Notes under the pieces: model-generated | Told to the model about the DNA's origin: nothing | Seen by the model: the letters and a program-made list of their open reading frames with translations, nothing else | Databases searched by the model: none | Origin: Ureibacillus thermophilus | GTDB taxonomy: Bacteria > Bacillota > Bacilli > Bacillales_A > Planococcaceae | Assembly (NCBI RefSeq): GCF_042657185.1 | Contig: NZ_JBHSNN010000005.1 | Reading direction: 5' to 3' (one strand) | Length of the DNA: 64,000 nucleotides | Made by a program: the position numbers and the translations under genes | Shown here: in pieces, positions 23,392 to 31,901 of the stretch | How positions within the stretch are numbered: the stretch's first letter is position 1 | Layout: the number at the start of each line of letters is the position of its first letter

Positions 23392-24494
23392 TGACTGAAA
23401 TGCCAACTTGCATTGGCTGCGGTGTTAAAATCCAGACGGAAAATCCGGACATGCCCGGCTATGCACCGCCAAAATCATTAGAAAAAGAACAAGTTATTTG
23501 CCAAAGATGCTTCCGTTTGAAGCATTATAATGAAATTCAGCCGGTTCGCTTAACGGATGATGATTTTTTGAGAATTTTAAACGGCATAAGCGAACATGAT
23601 GGACTCATTGTGAAAATCGTCGACATTTTTGATTTTAATGGAAGCTTTATTCCAGGCATCCATCGTTTTGTTGGAAAAAATCCGGTATTGCTCGTTGCGA
23701 ATAAATCGGATTTATTGCCGAAATCGGTGAAACGGGAAAAAGTGATCCGATGGTTGAAGCGGGCTTGCAGGGATTATGGCTTATTCCCAATCGATGTGAA
23801 GCTGGTGAGCGCCCATAAAGGCTATGGAATGAATGAAGTTATTGAAACCATTGAGAAGTACCGCGATGGAAAAGACGTTTTTGTAGTAGGATGTACAAAT
23901 GTCGGAAAATCTACCTTCATCAATCAAATTATCAAACGGGTGACAGGTGAAGGGAATTTGATTACCACTTCCCACTTCCCTGGCACAACGCTGGATATGA
24001 TTGAAATTCCATTGGATGATGGAAGAGCCATTTATGATACTCCTGGGATTATCAACCATCACCAAATGGCCCACCATATTCATGAGAGCGAATTGAAGTA
24101 CATCACGCCGAAAAAGGAAATTAAGCCAAAAGTGTATCAATTAAATGACAAGCAAACATTATTTATTGGCGGGCTTGCCCGATTTGATTATGTGAAAGGA
24201 AACCGCAATTCGTATACGATTTATGTATCAAATGACTTGCCAATCCACCGCACAAAGCTGGAAAAAGCGGATTCATTGTATGAAGAACACAAAGGAGAGC
24301 TATTGTCTCCACCATCCAAAGAATTTTTGGAGTTTTTGCCGGAGTTTGTTCGCCATGAATTTTCCATTAAGGAAGGAAAAACGGATATTGTCATTTCCGG
24401 ACTTGGATGGATTACGGTGCAGCAGCCGAATGCCGTTGTTGCTTGCTATGCGCCTAAAGGGGTAGAAGTGTTTGTTCGTCCTTCGTTAATTTAA
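23391..24494 (+). CDS. yqeH: Ribosome-biogenesis GTPase YqeH
   Basis: About 367 residues, a circularly permuted GTPase needed for 30S subunit assembly. The N-terminal zinc finger CIGCGVKIQTENPDMPGY continues with CQRCFR. The G motifs then occur in permuted order: NKSDLLPK (G4) first, then GCTNVGKST (G1) and YDTPGI (G3). A C-terminal RNA-binding region follows. GGGAGG lies 7 nt before the ATG at 23391, which overlaps the yqeG TGA. Confidence 0.96.
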   Translation: MTEMPTCIGCGVKIQTENPDMPGYAPPKSLEKEQVICQRCFRLKHYNEIQPVRLTDDDFLRILNGISEHDGLIVKIVDIFDFNGSFIPGIHRFVGKNPVLLVANKSDLLPKSVKREKVIRWLKRACRDYGLFPIDVKLVSAHKGYGMNEVIETIEKYRDGKDVFVVGCTNVGKSTFINQIIKRVTGEGNLITTSHFPGTTLDMIEIPLDDGRAIYDTPGIINHHQMAHHIHESELKYITPKKEIKPKVYQLNDKQTLFIGGLARFDYVKGNRNSYTIYVSNDLPIHRTKLEKADSLYEEHKGELLSPPSKEFLEFLPEFVRHEFSIKEGKTDIVISGLGWITVQQPNAVVACYAPKGVEVFVRPSLI

Positions 24495-24514
24495 AAGAGA
24501 AGAGGGTTGGGAAA

Positions 24515-25336
24515 ATGAAGAAATGGTTTGCTGTCATTGGCGATCCAATCGCCCATTCAAAATCGCCTTTTATGCATAATGCATGGTTTGAAGAAATGGA
24601 AATTGATGCAGCATATATTCCAATTCATGTAAAAAGCGAAAATTTAGAGGAAGCTGTGTCCGCATTAAAATTATTGGGGGCAAGCGGCTTTAATGTGACT
24701 GTTCCCCATAAGGAAGCCATCATTCCTTTTTTAGATGATCTGGATTCAATGGCAGAAAAAATGGGGGCAGTGAATACCGTTGTACGGCAAGCAGATGGCA
24801 CATTGAAAGGCTATAATACGGATGGCGCCGGGTTTGTTCATTCTTTAGAAGAAGCAGTAGGAAAGCATCGTGAGAAAAAAGTGCTTCTCATTGGTGCTGG
24901 AGGAGCGAGCCGCGGGATTGCCTTTGCTTTGAAGGAATACGGCTATCAGGAAGTGGATATCGCCAACCGCACTGTTATAAAAGCTCAAGCAATCATAGAA
25001 GAACTCGGCGGTGGAGCCAGCCTTTCTCTTGATGAAGCAAAACAGCGGTTAGACGAATATGGCATAATTATTCAAGCCACTTCCTTAGGACTTTCAACAG
25101 GAGAAAGCAAACTTCCTCTATCTTTAGAGAAATTGCAGAAAGAGACAATTGTTGCGGATATTGTGTATAATCCTTTAATGACTCCTTTCCTAATAGAAGC
25201 GGAAAAACGAGGAGCGAAAATTGTTACAGGCTTGGGCATGTTTGTTCATCAAGGAGCGATTGCTTTTCAATACTGGCTCGGGCAATATCCAAATACGGAA
25301 AACATGATGCAAAAATTAATCGAACAATTAAAATAG
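24515..25336 (+). CDS. aroE: Shikimate dehydrogenase
   Basis: A 273-residue NADP-dependent enzyme converting 3-dehydroshikimate to shikimate in the chorismate pathway. Substrate-binding motifs are IAHSKSPFMHNAW and NVTVPHKEAI (the Lys is the catalytic-type residue). The Rossmann loop is LLIGAGGASRGIA, and GLGMFVHQGAIAF is near the end. It lies in the conserved yqeH-aroE-yhbY-nadD order. Confidence 0.96.
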   Translation: MKKWFAVIGDPIAHSKSPFMHNAWFEEMEIDAAYIPIHVKSENLEEAVSALKLLGASGFNVTVPHKEAIIPFLDDLDSMAEKMGAVNTVVRQADGTLKGYNTDGAGFVHSLEEAVGKHREKKVLLIGAGGASRGIAFALKEYGYQEVDIANRTVIKAQAIIEELGGGASLSLDEAKQRLDEYGIIIQATSLGLSTGESKLPLSLEKLQKETIVADIVYNPLMTPFLIEAEKRGAKIVTGLGMFVHQGAIAFQYWLGQYPNTENMMQKLIEQLK

Positions 25337-25353
25337 ACAACTAGGAGGAACTT

Positions 25354-25647
25354 ATGCTCACAGGAAAACAAAAAAGATTTTTAAGGGCAGAGGCCCATCA
25401 TTTTACCCCAATCTTTCAAGTTGGAAAGGGCGGGGTAAACGAACAGATGCTTCGCCAAATAGAGGATGCCCTTGAGGCGAGAGAACTAATAAAAGTACGC
25501 ATATTAGACAACTGTGAAATGGACAAGCATGAAGTGGCTCAAGCCTTGGCGGAAGGAACAAATTCAGAGCTTGTACAGTTAATCGGGCTAACGGTTGTTT
25601 TATATAAAGAATCGAAGAAGCATAAAAGAATTCAATTACCTAAATAA
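25354..25647 (+). CDS. yhbY: YhbY-family ribosome assembly RNA-binding protein
   Basis: A 97-residue single CRM (CRS1-YhbY) domain, B. subtilis YqeI. It has LTGKQKRFLRAEAHHFTPIF, the GKGG loop in VGKGGVNEQ, and LIKVRILDNCEM. The family binds pre-50S particles. AGGAGG precedes the ATG. It ends 22 bp before nadD. Confidence 0.93.
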   Translation: MLTGKQKRFLRAEAHHFTPIFQVGKGGVNEQMLRQIEDALEARELIKVRILDNCEMDKHEVAQALAEGTNSELVQLIGLTVVLYKESKKHKRIQLPK

Positions 25648-25669
25648 GTTTAAAGTTGGGTGTTCGTTC

Positions 25670-26242
25670 ATGAAAAAAGTCGGCATATTAGGAGGGACTT
25701 TCAATCCTCCCCATATGGGACATTTAATAATGGCAAATGAAGCGTATCATGCTTTAAAGCTGGATGAAGTCCGCTTTATGCCTAATGCCATTGCTCCCCA
25801 CAAAAAAAAGGAAGACGAATCGACGGATGCAAATCGGCTGCGCATGCTGGAGCTTCTAGTCAAACCATATAAAGAATTTACCATTGAAACCATTGAGCTT
25901 GAACGAGGCGGAATTTCTTATACTTATGAGACGATGGTGGCTTTAAAAGAACGGGAGCCGGATGTGGAATTTTATTTCATTATCGGAGGGGATATGATTG
26001 ATACCCTCCACACATGGCACAACATCGATGAACTGGTTAAACTTGTCCAGTTTGTCGGCATTAAGAGGCCGGGAACGAAGTCCAAGTCGCCATTTAACAT
26101 TATCATGGTAGAAGCTCCTGAATTCGCTTTATCTTCCACGTTGATCCGCAAACGGTTCAAAACAGGCGGAACATTAAGATATCTTTTGCCGCCAGAAGTG
26201 GAAGCATACATACGAAAGGAAGGTCTTTATGGAGCGAAATGA
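25670..26242 (+). CDS. nadD: Nicotinate-nucleotide adenylyltransferase
   Basis: A 190-residue NadD, making nicotinate adenine dinucleotide from nicotinate mononucleotide and ATP in NAD synthesis. The nucleotidyltransferase motif is GGTFNPPHMGH (residues about 8-18) and the second signature is LSSTLIRKRF near the end. The ATG at 25670 is chosen; the 25 upstream in-frame codons overlap yhbY and lack homology. The ribosome site (GTTGGGTG) is weak. It overlaps yqeK by 14 bp. Confidence 0.95.
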   Translation: MKKVGILGGTFNPPHMGHLIMANEAYHALKLDEVRFMPNAIAPHKKKEDESTDANRLRMLELLVKPYKEFTIETIELERGGISYTYETMVALKEREPDVEFYFIIGGDMIDTLHTWHNIDELVKLVQFVGIKRPGTKSKSPFNIIMVEAPEFALSSTLIRKRFKTGGTLRYLLPPEVEAYIRKEGLYGAK

Positions 26243-26786
26243 ATATTTAGAGAAAATCAAATCCCGGATGCCAGAAAAACGATTTATTCATACTATAGGA
26301 GTAATGGAGACGGCCATCCAGTTAGCTGAAAAATATGGAGCGGATGCAAAAAAAGCGGAAATTGCCGCAATCTTGCATGATGTGGCTAAATATGCCGATG
26401 AAGAGTGGATGAAAACCATTGTAAAAGAACACGGACTTGATTTAAGATTATTGGACTGGGGGCCAGAAATTTTACACGGACCTGTCGGAGCATGGATTGC
26501 GGAAAATGAATTTCAAATTCATGATGAAGAAATATTAAATGCCATTCGTTTCCATACAACAGGCCGGGCTAATATGTCCAAATTGGAGAAAATTATTTAT
26601 ATAGCGGATATGATTGAACCGAACCGCAAATTTGACGGGGTTGAGAAGTTGAGAAAAAAAGCGCAGGAAGATTTGGATGAGGCAATGCGTGCAAGCATTC
26701 GCCATACCCTTGCCTTTTTGGTGGAATCAAAACAGCCTATTTTCCCTGATTCCATTGAGTGCTACAACGATTATTATAAAGAATAG
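26229..26786 (+). CDS. yqeK: YqeK, symmetrical Ap4A hydrolase (HD domain)
   Basis: A 185-residue HD-domain protein of the YqeK family, which hydrolyses diadenosine tetraphosphate to two ADP. The metal ligands are His in FIHTIGVMETA, HD in AILHDVAKYA, and later His in ILHGPVGAW and IRFHTTGR, with Asp in YIADMIEPNR. It sits next to nadD as usual and overlaps its end. Confidence 0.93.
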   Translation: MERNEYLEKIKSRMPEKRFIHTIGVMETAIQLAEKYGADAKKAEIAAILHDVAKYADEEWMKTIVKEHGLDLRLLDWGPEILHGPVGAWIAENEFQIHDEEILNAIRFHTTGRANMSKLEKIIYIADMIEPNRKFDGVEKLRKKAQEDLDEAMRASIRHTLAFLVESKQPIFPDSIECYNDYYKE

Positions 26787-26848
26787 TTTTACCTTTTTGA
26801 TTGTTTCGCAAAATAGTATTAAAGCAAAAGGAGAGGAATTTTGATTCA

Positions 26849-27196
26849 ATGGCAGATCTTTTACAATTAGTTTATAAAGCATTAGATGACAAACATGCAG
26901 AAGATATCGTCGTATTAAATATGCAAAATATTTCGCTATTGGCGGATTATTTCATTATTTGCCACGGAAATTCAGACCGCCAAATTCAGGCCATAGCAAG
27001 AGAAGTGAAAGAAAAGGCTGAAGAAAATGGCTTTACGGTAAAAAGAATGGAAGGCTATGACGCTGCTCGCTGGGTATTAATCGATTTGGAAGATGTGGTA
27101 GTGCATATTTTCAATAAAGACGAACGCCAATTCTATAATCTTGAACGATTATGGGGAGATGCGCCGCAAATCGAAGTGGAGGTTGCCAGTGAATAG
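26849..27196 (+). CDS. rsfS: Ribosomal silencing factor RsfS
   Basis: A 115-residue RsfS (YqeL), which binds large-subunit protein uL14 and blocks subunit joining when nutrients are scarce. Typical segments are LADYFIICHGNSDRQIQAIA and RWVLIDLEDVVVHIFNKDER. The ATG at 26849 gives the usual N-terminus. AAAGGAGAGG is about 12 nt upstream, a longer spacing than usual. Overlaps yqeM by a few codons. Confidence 0.94.
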   Translation: MADLLQLVYKALDDKHAEDIVVLNMQNISLLADYFIICHGNSDRQIQAIAREVKEKAEENGFTVKRMEGYDAARWVLIDLEDVVVHIFNKDERQFYNLERLWGDAPQIEVEVASE

Positions 27197-27929
27197 TTAC
27201 GAACGTTTCGCTGAAGTATATGATGCGCTCATGGAAGATGTTCCATATGAAAAATATGTTGATTGGGTCGCTTCCTATGCGCCCAGTTCTGAATATCCCA
27301 TCTTGTTGGATGTGGGATGCGGAACAGGAACATTGTCCATACTATTCCGCCAAGCGGGCTACAAAGTAAGCGGCATTGATTTATCGGAATCGATGCTTGC
27401 CATTGCGGAGCTGCGGGCCCAGGAAGCGGGCTTGTCGATTCCTTTCTACCAAATGTCCATGGATGAATTGGAAGGATTTTCTGATGTAGATGCCGTTGTA
27501 ATCCCTATCGATTCGATCAATTACTTGGGAGAAGAACATCAAGTAAAAGAAACGTTCAATCGAATTTATTCTTCGTTGCGCAAAGGCGGACAGCTGTTTT
27601 TTGACGTTCATTCCCTTCATAAAATGAATCATATTTTTTTGCAAAGTCCTTTTATGTATGACGATGGGGAAATTGTATATCTCTGGACAACCGAAAAAGG
27701 AGATGTGGAACATTCCATTATCCATGACATTATCTTTTTCGTGTTAGATGAGTCCACGGGCTTATATGAACGTTTTGATGAACAACATTTTCAAAGAACA
27801 TTTCCTATTGAAACCTACGAAGCTTGGCTGAAAGAAGCCGGATTTTCTCAAGTAGTGGTGACCGCCGATTGGGAAAACCAATTGCCAAATAAGGAAAGTG
27901 AGCGAATTTTTATTCGGGCAGTAAAATAG
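27189..27929 (+). CDS. yqeM: Class I SAM-dependent methyltransferase YqeM
   Basis: A 246-residue methyltransferase with motif I LLDVGCGTGTLSI and motif II region VSGIDLSESMLAIAE. The start is GTG (27189), 6 nt after AAGTGGAGG, inside the end of rsfS. The conserved order rsfS-yqeM is kept, but the substrate is unknown. In Bacillus comER lies next on the opposite strand; here it is missing and an inverted repeat follows. Confidence 0.88.
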   Translation: MNSYERFAEVYDALMEDVPYEKYVDWVASYAPSSEYPILLDVGCGTGTLSILFRQAGYKVSGIDLSESMLAIAELRAQEAGLSIPFYQMSMDELEGFSDVDAVVIPIDSINYLGEEHQVKETFNRIYSSLRKGGQLFFDVHSLHKMNHIFLQSPFMYDDGEIVYLWTTEKGDVEHSIIHDIIFFVLDESTGLYERFDEQHFQRTFPIETYEAWLKEAGFSQVVVTADWENQLPNKESERIFIRAVK

Positions 27930-27939
27930 TCTTTTCAAG

Positions 27940-27989
27940 TAGAAGGTAAATCAGTATGATAAAAGTAGTTCCATATGATTTACCTTCTA
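27940..27989. repeat. Long perfect inverted repeat between yqeM and comEA
   Basis: TAGAAGGTAAATCA (27940-27953) pairs with TGATTTACCTTCTA (27976-27989), extended by a TATG/CATA pairing. TCATTTT follows, so it may serve as a weak terminator for the yqe operon before comEA. Confidence 0.7.
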
Positions 27990-28010
27990 TCATTTTGGAA
28001 GGGGTGCTGT

Positions 28011-28646
28011 ATGATTTTCCATCAATTGTTTAAAACGTATGGAAAAATGATCATAGCACCCGGAATCCTTTGCATCATCGCAATCATTTATTTTCTTCAG
28101 CAAGACGGTTCAGAAGAAACTGAACTCATTTCAACCATTCCCCAAACCCAAACTTTCGACGAAATGGAAACCTTTCAATTAGAAGAGCCCGCTTCCACCA
28201 AAGTTGTAGTGGATGTTAAAGGGGCTGTAAAATTTCCCGGAGTCTATGAATTAACAACAGAAGATCGAATTATCGACGCCATTCAATTGGCAGGCGGCTA
28301 TTTGGAAGAGGCCGATTCACAATATATTAATCATGCGCAAAAATTGCAGGATGAAATGGTCATTTACATCCCGAAAAAAGGTGAATCTTTTCAAAGAGAA
28401 GAACCATCCATTGGACATAGTTTTGTGAAAAGTGCCGCTACCACTAAAAATGAGTCGCTAGTGAACATTAATACGGCGGATGAATCCCAATTGATGACAT
28501 TGCCTGGGATAGGACCATCCAAAGCAAAAGCGATCATCCAATATCGCGAGGAGCATGGAAAATTTAAACAAATTGATGAAATTAAAAATGTCTCCGGCAT
28601 TGGTGAAAAAACATTCGAAAAATTGAAAGACCTAATTACGATATAA
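28011..28646 (+). CDS. comEA: Competence DNA receptor ComEA
   Basis: A 211-residue membrane-anchored DNA receptor. One N-terminal membrane segment (MIIAPGILCIIAIIYFLQ) is followed by an SLBB domain (VVVDVKGAVKFPGVYELTTE, with QLAGGYLEEAD). A C-terminal double helix-hairpin-helix follows (VNINTADESQLMTLPGIGPS and KAIIQYREEHGKF). It binds duplex DNA outside the membrane and hands it to ComEC. The start ATG at 28011 follows GGAAGGGG. Confidence 0.96.
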   Translation: MIFHQLFKTYGKMIIAPGILCIIAIIYFLQQDGSEETELISTIPQTQTFDEMETFQLEEPASTKVVVDVKGAVKFPGVYELTTEDRIIDAIQLAGGYLEEADSQYINHAQKLQDEMVIYIPKKGESFQREEPSIGHSFVKSAATTKNESLVNINTADESQLMTLPGIGPSKAKAIIQYREEHGKFKQIDEIKNVSGIGEKTFEKLKDLITI

Positions 28647-28681
28647 TAGAAATACAGAATACAACTATTGGAGGTAATCAT

Positions 28682-29251
28682 ATGGAGCGAATTACTTGGG
28701 ACCAATATTTTATGGCCCAAAGCCACTTATTGGCATTGAGAAGCACTTGCCCTAGACTAAGCGTCGGTGCAACGATTGTACGGGACAGACGAATTATTGC
28801 AGGAGGCTATAACGGCTCTATTTCTGGTGCAGAACATTGCAATGATGAAGGATGCTATATCCGAGACAACCATTGCGTGCGCACAATCCACGCTGAAATC
28901 AACGCATTGCTGCAATGTGCCAAATACGGCATCTCTACAAACGGAGCGGATATTTACATCACCCATTTCCCATGCTTGCAATGCACAAAAGCCATCATTC
29001 AATCCGGCATCAAAAATGTCTACTATGCCAGCGATTATAAAAATGATCCTTATGCGTTGGAACTGTTTGTAAAGGCTGGCGTGCGTGTGATGCAAGTGTC
29101 TTTTGATAAAACTAATATTGACTTCCTAAAAATTGAAAAGCATCAGTTAATGCTTGATTTATTGAACAAGCTGCGGGAAATGGGGGCGGATGAACAAGAG
29201 TTATCTTATTATGAAGAGAAGGTGAAAGAATTATTTGATTCTGCGAAATAA
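28682..29251 (+). CDS. comEB: dCMP deaminase-like protein ComEB
   Basis: A 189-residue zinc-dependent deaminase of the ComEB family. HAEINALLQC holds the zinc His and catalytic Glu, and PCLQCTKAIIQSG holds two Cys ligands. An upstream insert with CNDEGCYIRDNHC matches ComEB-type dCMP deaminases. Although within the competence operon, ComEB is not needed for DNA binding or uptake in B. subtilis. AGGAGG-like GGAGGTAATC precedes the ATG. Confidence 0.95.
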   Translation: MERITWDQYFMAQSHLLALRSTCPRLSVGATIVRDRRIIAGGYNGSISGAEHCNDEGCYIRDNHCVRTIHAEINALLQCAKYGISTNGADIYITHFPCLQCTKAIIQSGIKNVYYASDYKNDPYALELFVKAGVRVMQVSFDKTNIDFLKIEKHQLMLDLLNKLREMGADEQELSYYEEKVKELFDSAK

Positions 29252-31523
29252 ATGGATTTATTTTGCCTTGGCGGTGCTCGTTGCTTCTGTTAGCGCCCAT
29301 GAAAGTCCATGGCTTTTAGTTTTTCTCTTGCCTTTAGCTTTACATGCCATTTATAAAAAGCATCCACCAGTCCATCTATTGGCTTTATTTCTATGCGGCA
29401 TCGTTTCTTTTGGCTATATTTCTTTTCAATTAAAAGAAATTGAAAAGCCCATTCACTTGCCGCACGTTTATAAATGGACAAGCGACTATAAAATCAATGG
29501 GGACGCTCTAAGAGGGTTTATGAAGGATGAAGAGGGAAGAAAAGTGTATGTGACCTATAAGCTCTCTTCTGAAGAGGAAAAACGGTGGTTTGAATCGATT
29601 GCTTTGGCTGGCAGGCAGTTTTATGTACAGGGGAAAGTGGTAAAGCCTACTAGACCCCATCATCCCTATAGTTTCCAAATGGAGAGCTATTTGAAAAGCA
29701 AAGGTGCACAAGGCATCATCGAAATTACGGTTCTCCAATATGTAGATACGACATTTTCTTTATCTCAAAAAATCAACGAAATGCGTCTTCATTTAAAAAA
29801 ACATATAGAAAAAGCATTTCCAGCTTCTTTAGCTCCTGAAGCGGAAGCATTGCTCATTGGCTTGCAGGAAGAGATGGATGATGAAACAAAGAGGGCCTAT
29901 CAAAAGCTGGGCATTACCCATTTGTTTGCCATCTCGGGACTGCATATCGGAATTCTTTCCTTTCTTTTTTATGAAGGGCTTCTCCGCTTGCATATGAGGC
30001 GGGAACTAGCGGCGATTTTTTTAATGGTGTGTTTGCCTCTATATGCCATTTTGTCCGGTGGTGCGCCTTCTGTTTGGCGGGCGGTGGCAGTGGTGGAGCT
30101 TTTGATGCTTTCCCGGTTGAAACATCGACTTTCCATGGATGATGCCCTTGCTATCAGTTTCATTGGATTTGTGCTATTGGAGCCGGGAGTGATTTACCAA
30201 ATCGGCTTTCAGCTATCCTATTTGGCAACGGCTAGTTTAATTTATTCTAGCCAATTTCTTCAATCCATTCATTCGTGGTGGAAGAATGCTTTTGCAGTCA
30301 CATTTCTTTGCCAACTCATTGTTTACCCTTTGCTTCTTTTTCACTTTTATGAACTCAGCCTTTCCTCGTTTATTGCCAATCTATTGTATGTGCCTCTCTT
30401 TTCCTTTCTCATTTTGCCCATCAATATAGCTTTATTATTTCTTACCTTTATTCCAGGGCCATTCTCTGATCTTGTTTTTTTCTTCTATGAACCATTCCGC
30501 CAACTAATCTCAAACATCACGTTCATTTTGGAATCTTTACCTTATCAAATGTGGGTTCCAGGGAAGCCATCCTTATTTTTAATAGGAATTGCGTATTTCA
30601 GCGTACTCATCGCCTTGTATTTAATCGATTGCCGGGCGAAAAAGAAATATATTGCGCTTGTATTGCTGATTCCTGCACTGTTAATTCACTTTCAAGATAA
30701 AATGAATCCAAATCTTGTCATCACCTTTATCGATGTGGGGCAGGGAGATTGTATTTTGATTGAGCTTCCTTACCGCCAAAAAGTGTATTTGATTGACTCA
30801 GGAGGCGTTTTGCGGTTTCAACAGGAAGAATGGAGAAAAGGCAAAGATTATGAAGTAGGAAGGCAAATTGTCGTGCCCTTTTTGAAAGGAAAAGGCATTT
30901 CAAAAATTGATGCGTTTATTTTGACCCACGCTGATAGCGATCATGTGGAAGGGGCGGAAGAAATTTTAAAGGAGATTCGCGTCGGAGAAATTCATGTAAC
31001 GCCTTCATCTTGGTCAAAACCTGTAATGGAAGATTTACTCGATGAAGCGAAGGAGCAAAAAGTCCCTATTATAGAAAAAAGGGCAGGCGTTTCTTGGAGA
31101 GAAGGGCAGGTTTTTTTTCAATATCTTTGGCCAATGGATATTGAATACGAAGGAAATAATGATTCCCTTGTGTTGTATTTAGAGATGGGCGATTTTCAAG
31201 CATTGTTTACAGGAGATTTGGAAGCGGAAGGGGAACAGGAGCTTCTAACAGCTTATCCGGCCCTACATGATATTGATTTATTGAAAGCAGGGCATCATGG
31301 CAGCAGAACTTCAAGCAGCGAAGCCTTTATCCAACAAATGAAACCGGAGCTTACCATTTTCTGTGCAGGAGAAAATAATCGGTTCGGTCATCCCCATCAA
31401 GAGGTGGTGGAGCGCTTTTGGAAGCACCATTTAAAAACCATGACCACTGGGGAAGTCGGAACAATTGAAATAACGGTCAACCATCAACAAATGAAAGTGG
31501 AAAGGACAAATATAAAAAAATAG
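29235..31523 (+). CDS. comEC: DNA uptake channel ComEC
   Basis: A 762-residue multispanning protein that transports single-stranded DNA across the membrane. An N-terminal pair of membrane helices and a soluble OB-like region (about 60-190) are followed by the Competence domain with GITHLFAISGLHIGILSFL. The C-terminal metallo-beta-lactamase domain has FIDVGQGDCILIELP and HADSDHVEG (about 565-573), intact for the proposed strand-degrading nuclease. It starts with TTG (29235) inside comEB. Confidence 0.96.
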   Translation: MILRNKWIYFALAVLVASVSAHESPWLLVFLLPLALHAIYKKHPPVHLLALFLCGIVSFGYISFQLKEIEKPIHLPHVYKWTSDYKINGDALRGFMKDEEGRKVYVTYKLSSEEEKRWFESIALAGRQFYVQGKVVKPTRPHHPYSFQMESYLKSKGAQGIIEITVLQYVDTTFSLSQKINEMRLHLKKHIEKAFPASLAPEAEALLIGLQEEMDDETKRAYQKLGITHLFAISGLHIGILSFLFYEGLLRLHMRRELAAIFLMVCLPLYAILSGGAPSVWRAVAVVELLMLSRLKHRLSMDDALAISFIGFVLLEPGVIYQIGFQLSYLATASLIYSSQFLQSIHSWWKNAFAVTFLCQLIVYPLLLFHFYELSLSSFIANLLYVPLFSFLILPINIALLFLTFIPGPFSDLVFFFYEPFRQLISNITFILESLPYQMWVPGKPSLFLIGIAYFSVLIALYLIDCRAKKKYIALVLLIPALLIHFQDKMNPNLVITFIDVGQGDCILIELPYRQKVYLIDSGGVLRFQQEEWRKGKDYEVGRQIVVPFLKGKGISKIDAFILTHADSDHVEGAEEILKEIRVGEIHVTPSSWSKPVMEDLLDEAKEQKVPIIEKRAGVSWREGQVFFQYLWPMDIEYEGNNDSLVLYLEMGDFQALFTGDLEAEGEQELLTAYPALHDIDLLKAGHHGSRTSSSEAFIQQMKPELTIFCAGENNRFGHPHQEVVERFWKHHLKTMTTGEVGTIEITVNHQQMKVERTNIKK

Positions 31524-31556
31524 AGTGTAGACAAGTTCCCCTTGCCTACACTCTAT
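31514..31556 (-). terminator. Terminator of yqzM overlapping the comEC stop codon
   Basis: TAGAGTGTAG (31521-31530) pairs with CTACACTCTA (31546-31555), and seven A on the plus strand (31514-31520) give a T7 tract on the reverse strand. The hairpin therefore mainly ends yqzM; for comEC the downstream T content is poor. Confidence 0.7.
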
Positions 31557-31562
31557 TGAAAA

Positions 31563-31727
31563 TTAAGCTACAGCATCAAAAATAATAGCAATAATAAACA
31601 TTAAAGTAAAGAATAAGAATGATACCACGAAGCCGATTCCAGCGTCAATTGCATCATTGCGTTTGCAAGAAGCATTTTCGCCTTCAAATGGGTTATGTGT
31701 AACAAAATTTTCGTTATGATTTGCCAT
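31563..31727 (-). CDS. yqzM: YqzM family small membrane protein
   Basis: A 54-residue ORF below common length cut-offs. MANHNENFVTHNPFEGENAS is followed by CKRNDAIDAGIGFVVSF and a hydrophobic segment (LFFTLMFIIAIIFDAVA). This resembles the YqzM family located after comEC in Bacillus. AGGAGG lies 8 nt before the ATG. One transmembrane helix near the C-terminus is expected. Function unknown. Confidence 0.85.
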   Translation of the reverse strand: MANHNENFVTHNPFEGENASCKRNDAIDAGIGFVVSFLFFTLMFIIAIIFDAVA

Positions 31728-31901
31728 ATGATAACCTCCTACTCAAAGTCCATTATAAGTCAACGGAAAATAAAAAGCTATATGAGATTGTGGAAAATCT
31801 TTTATATTTCTATTTTATTTTGACACATTTTATACAAAAAATACAGTTCTTTATTTCAATTGTGTATACTATTGGTACGAACAATTTGGAGGTTACTTGA
31901 A

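Noticed and set aside
31842..31870. Promoter for holA (TACAGT, 17 bp, TATACT)
   Set aside because: The -10 box is good but the -35 is poor, and a TTGACA at 31820 has no -10 at proper spacing, so no definite promoter was listed.
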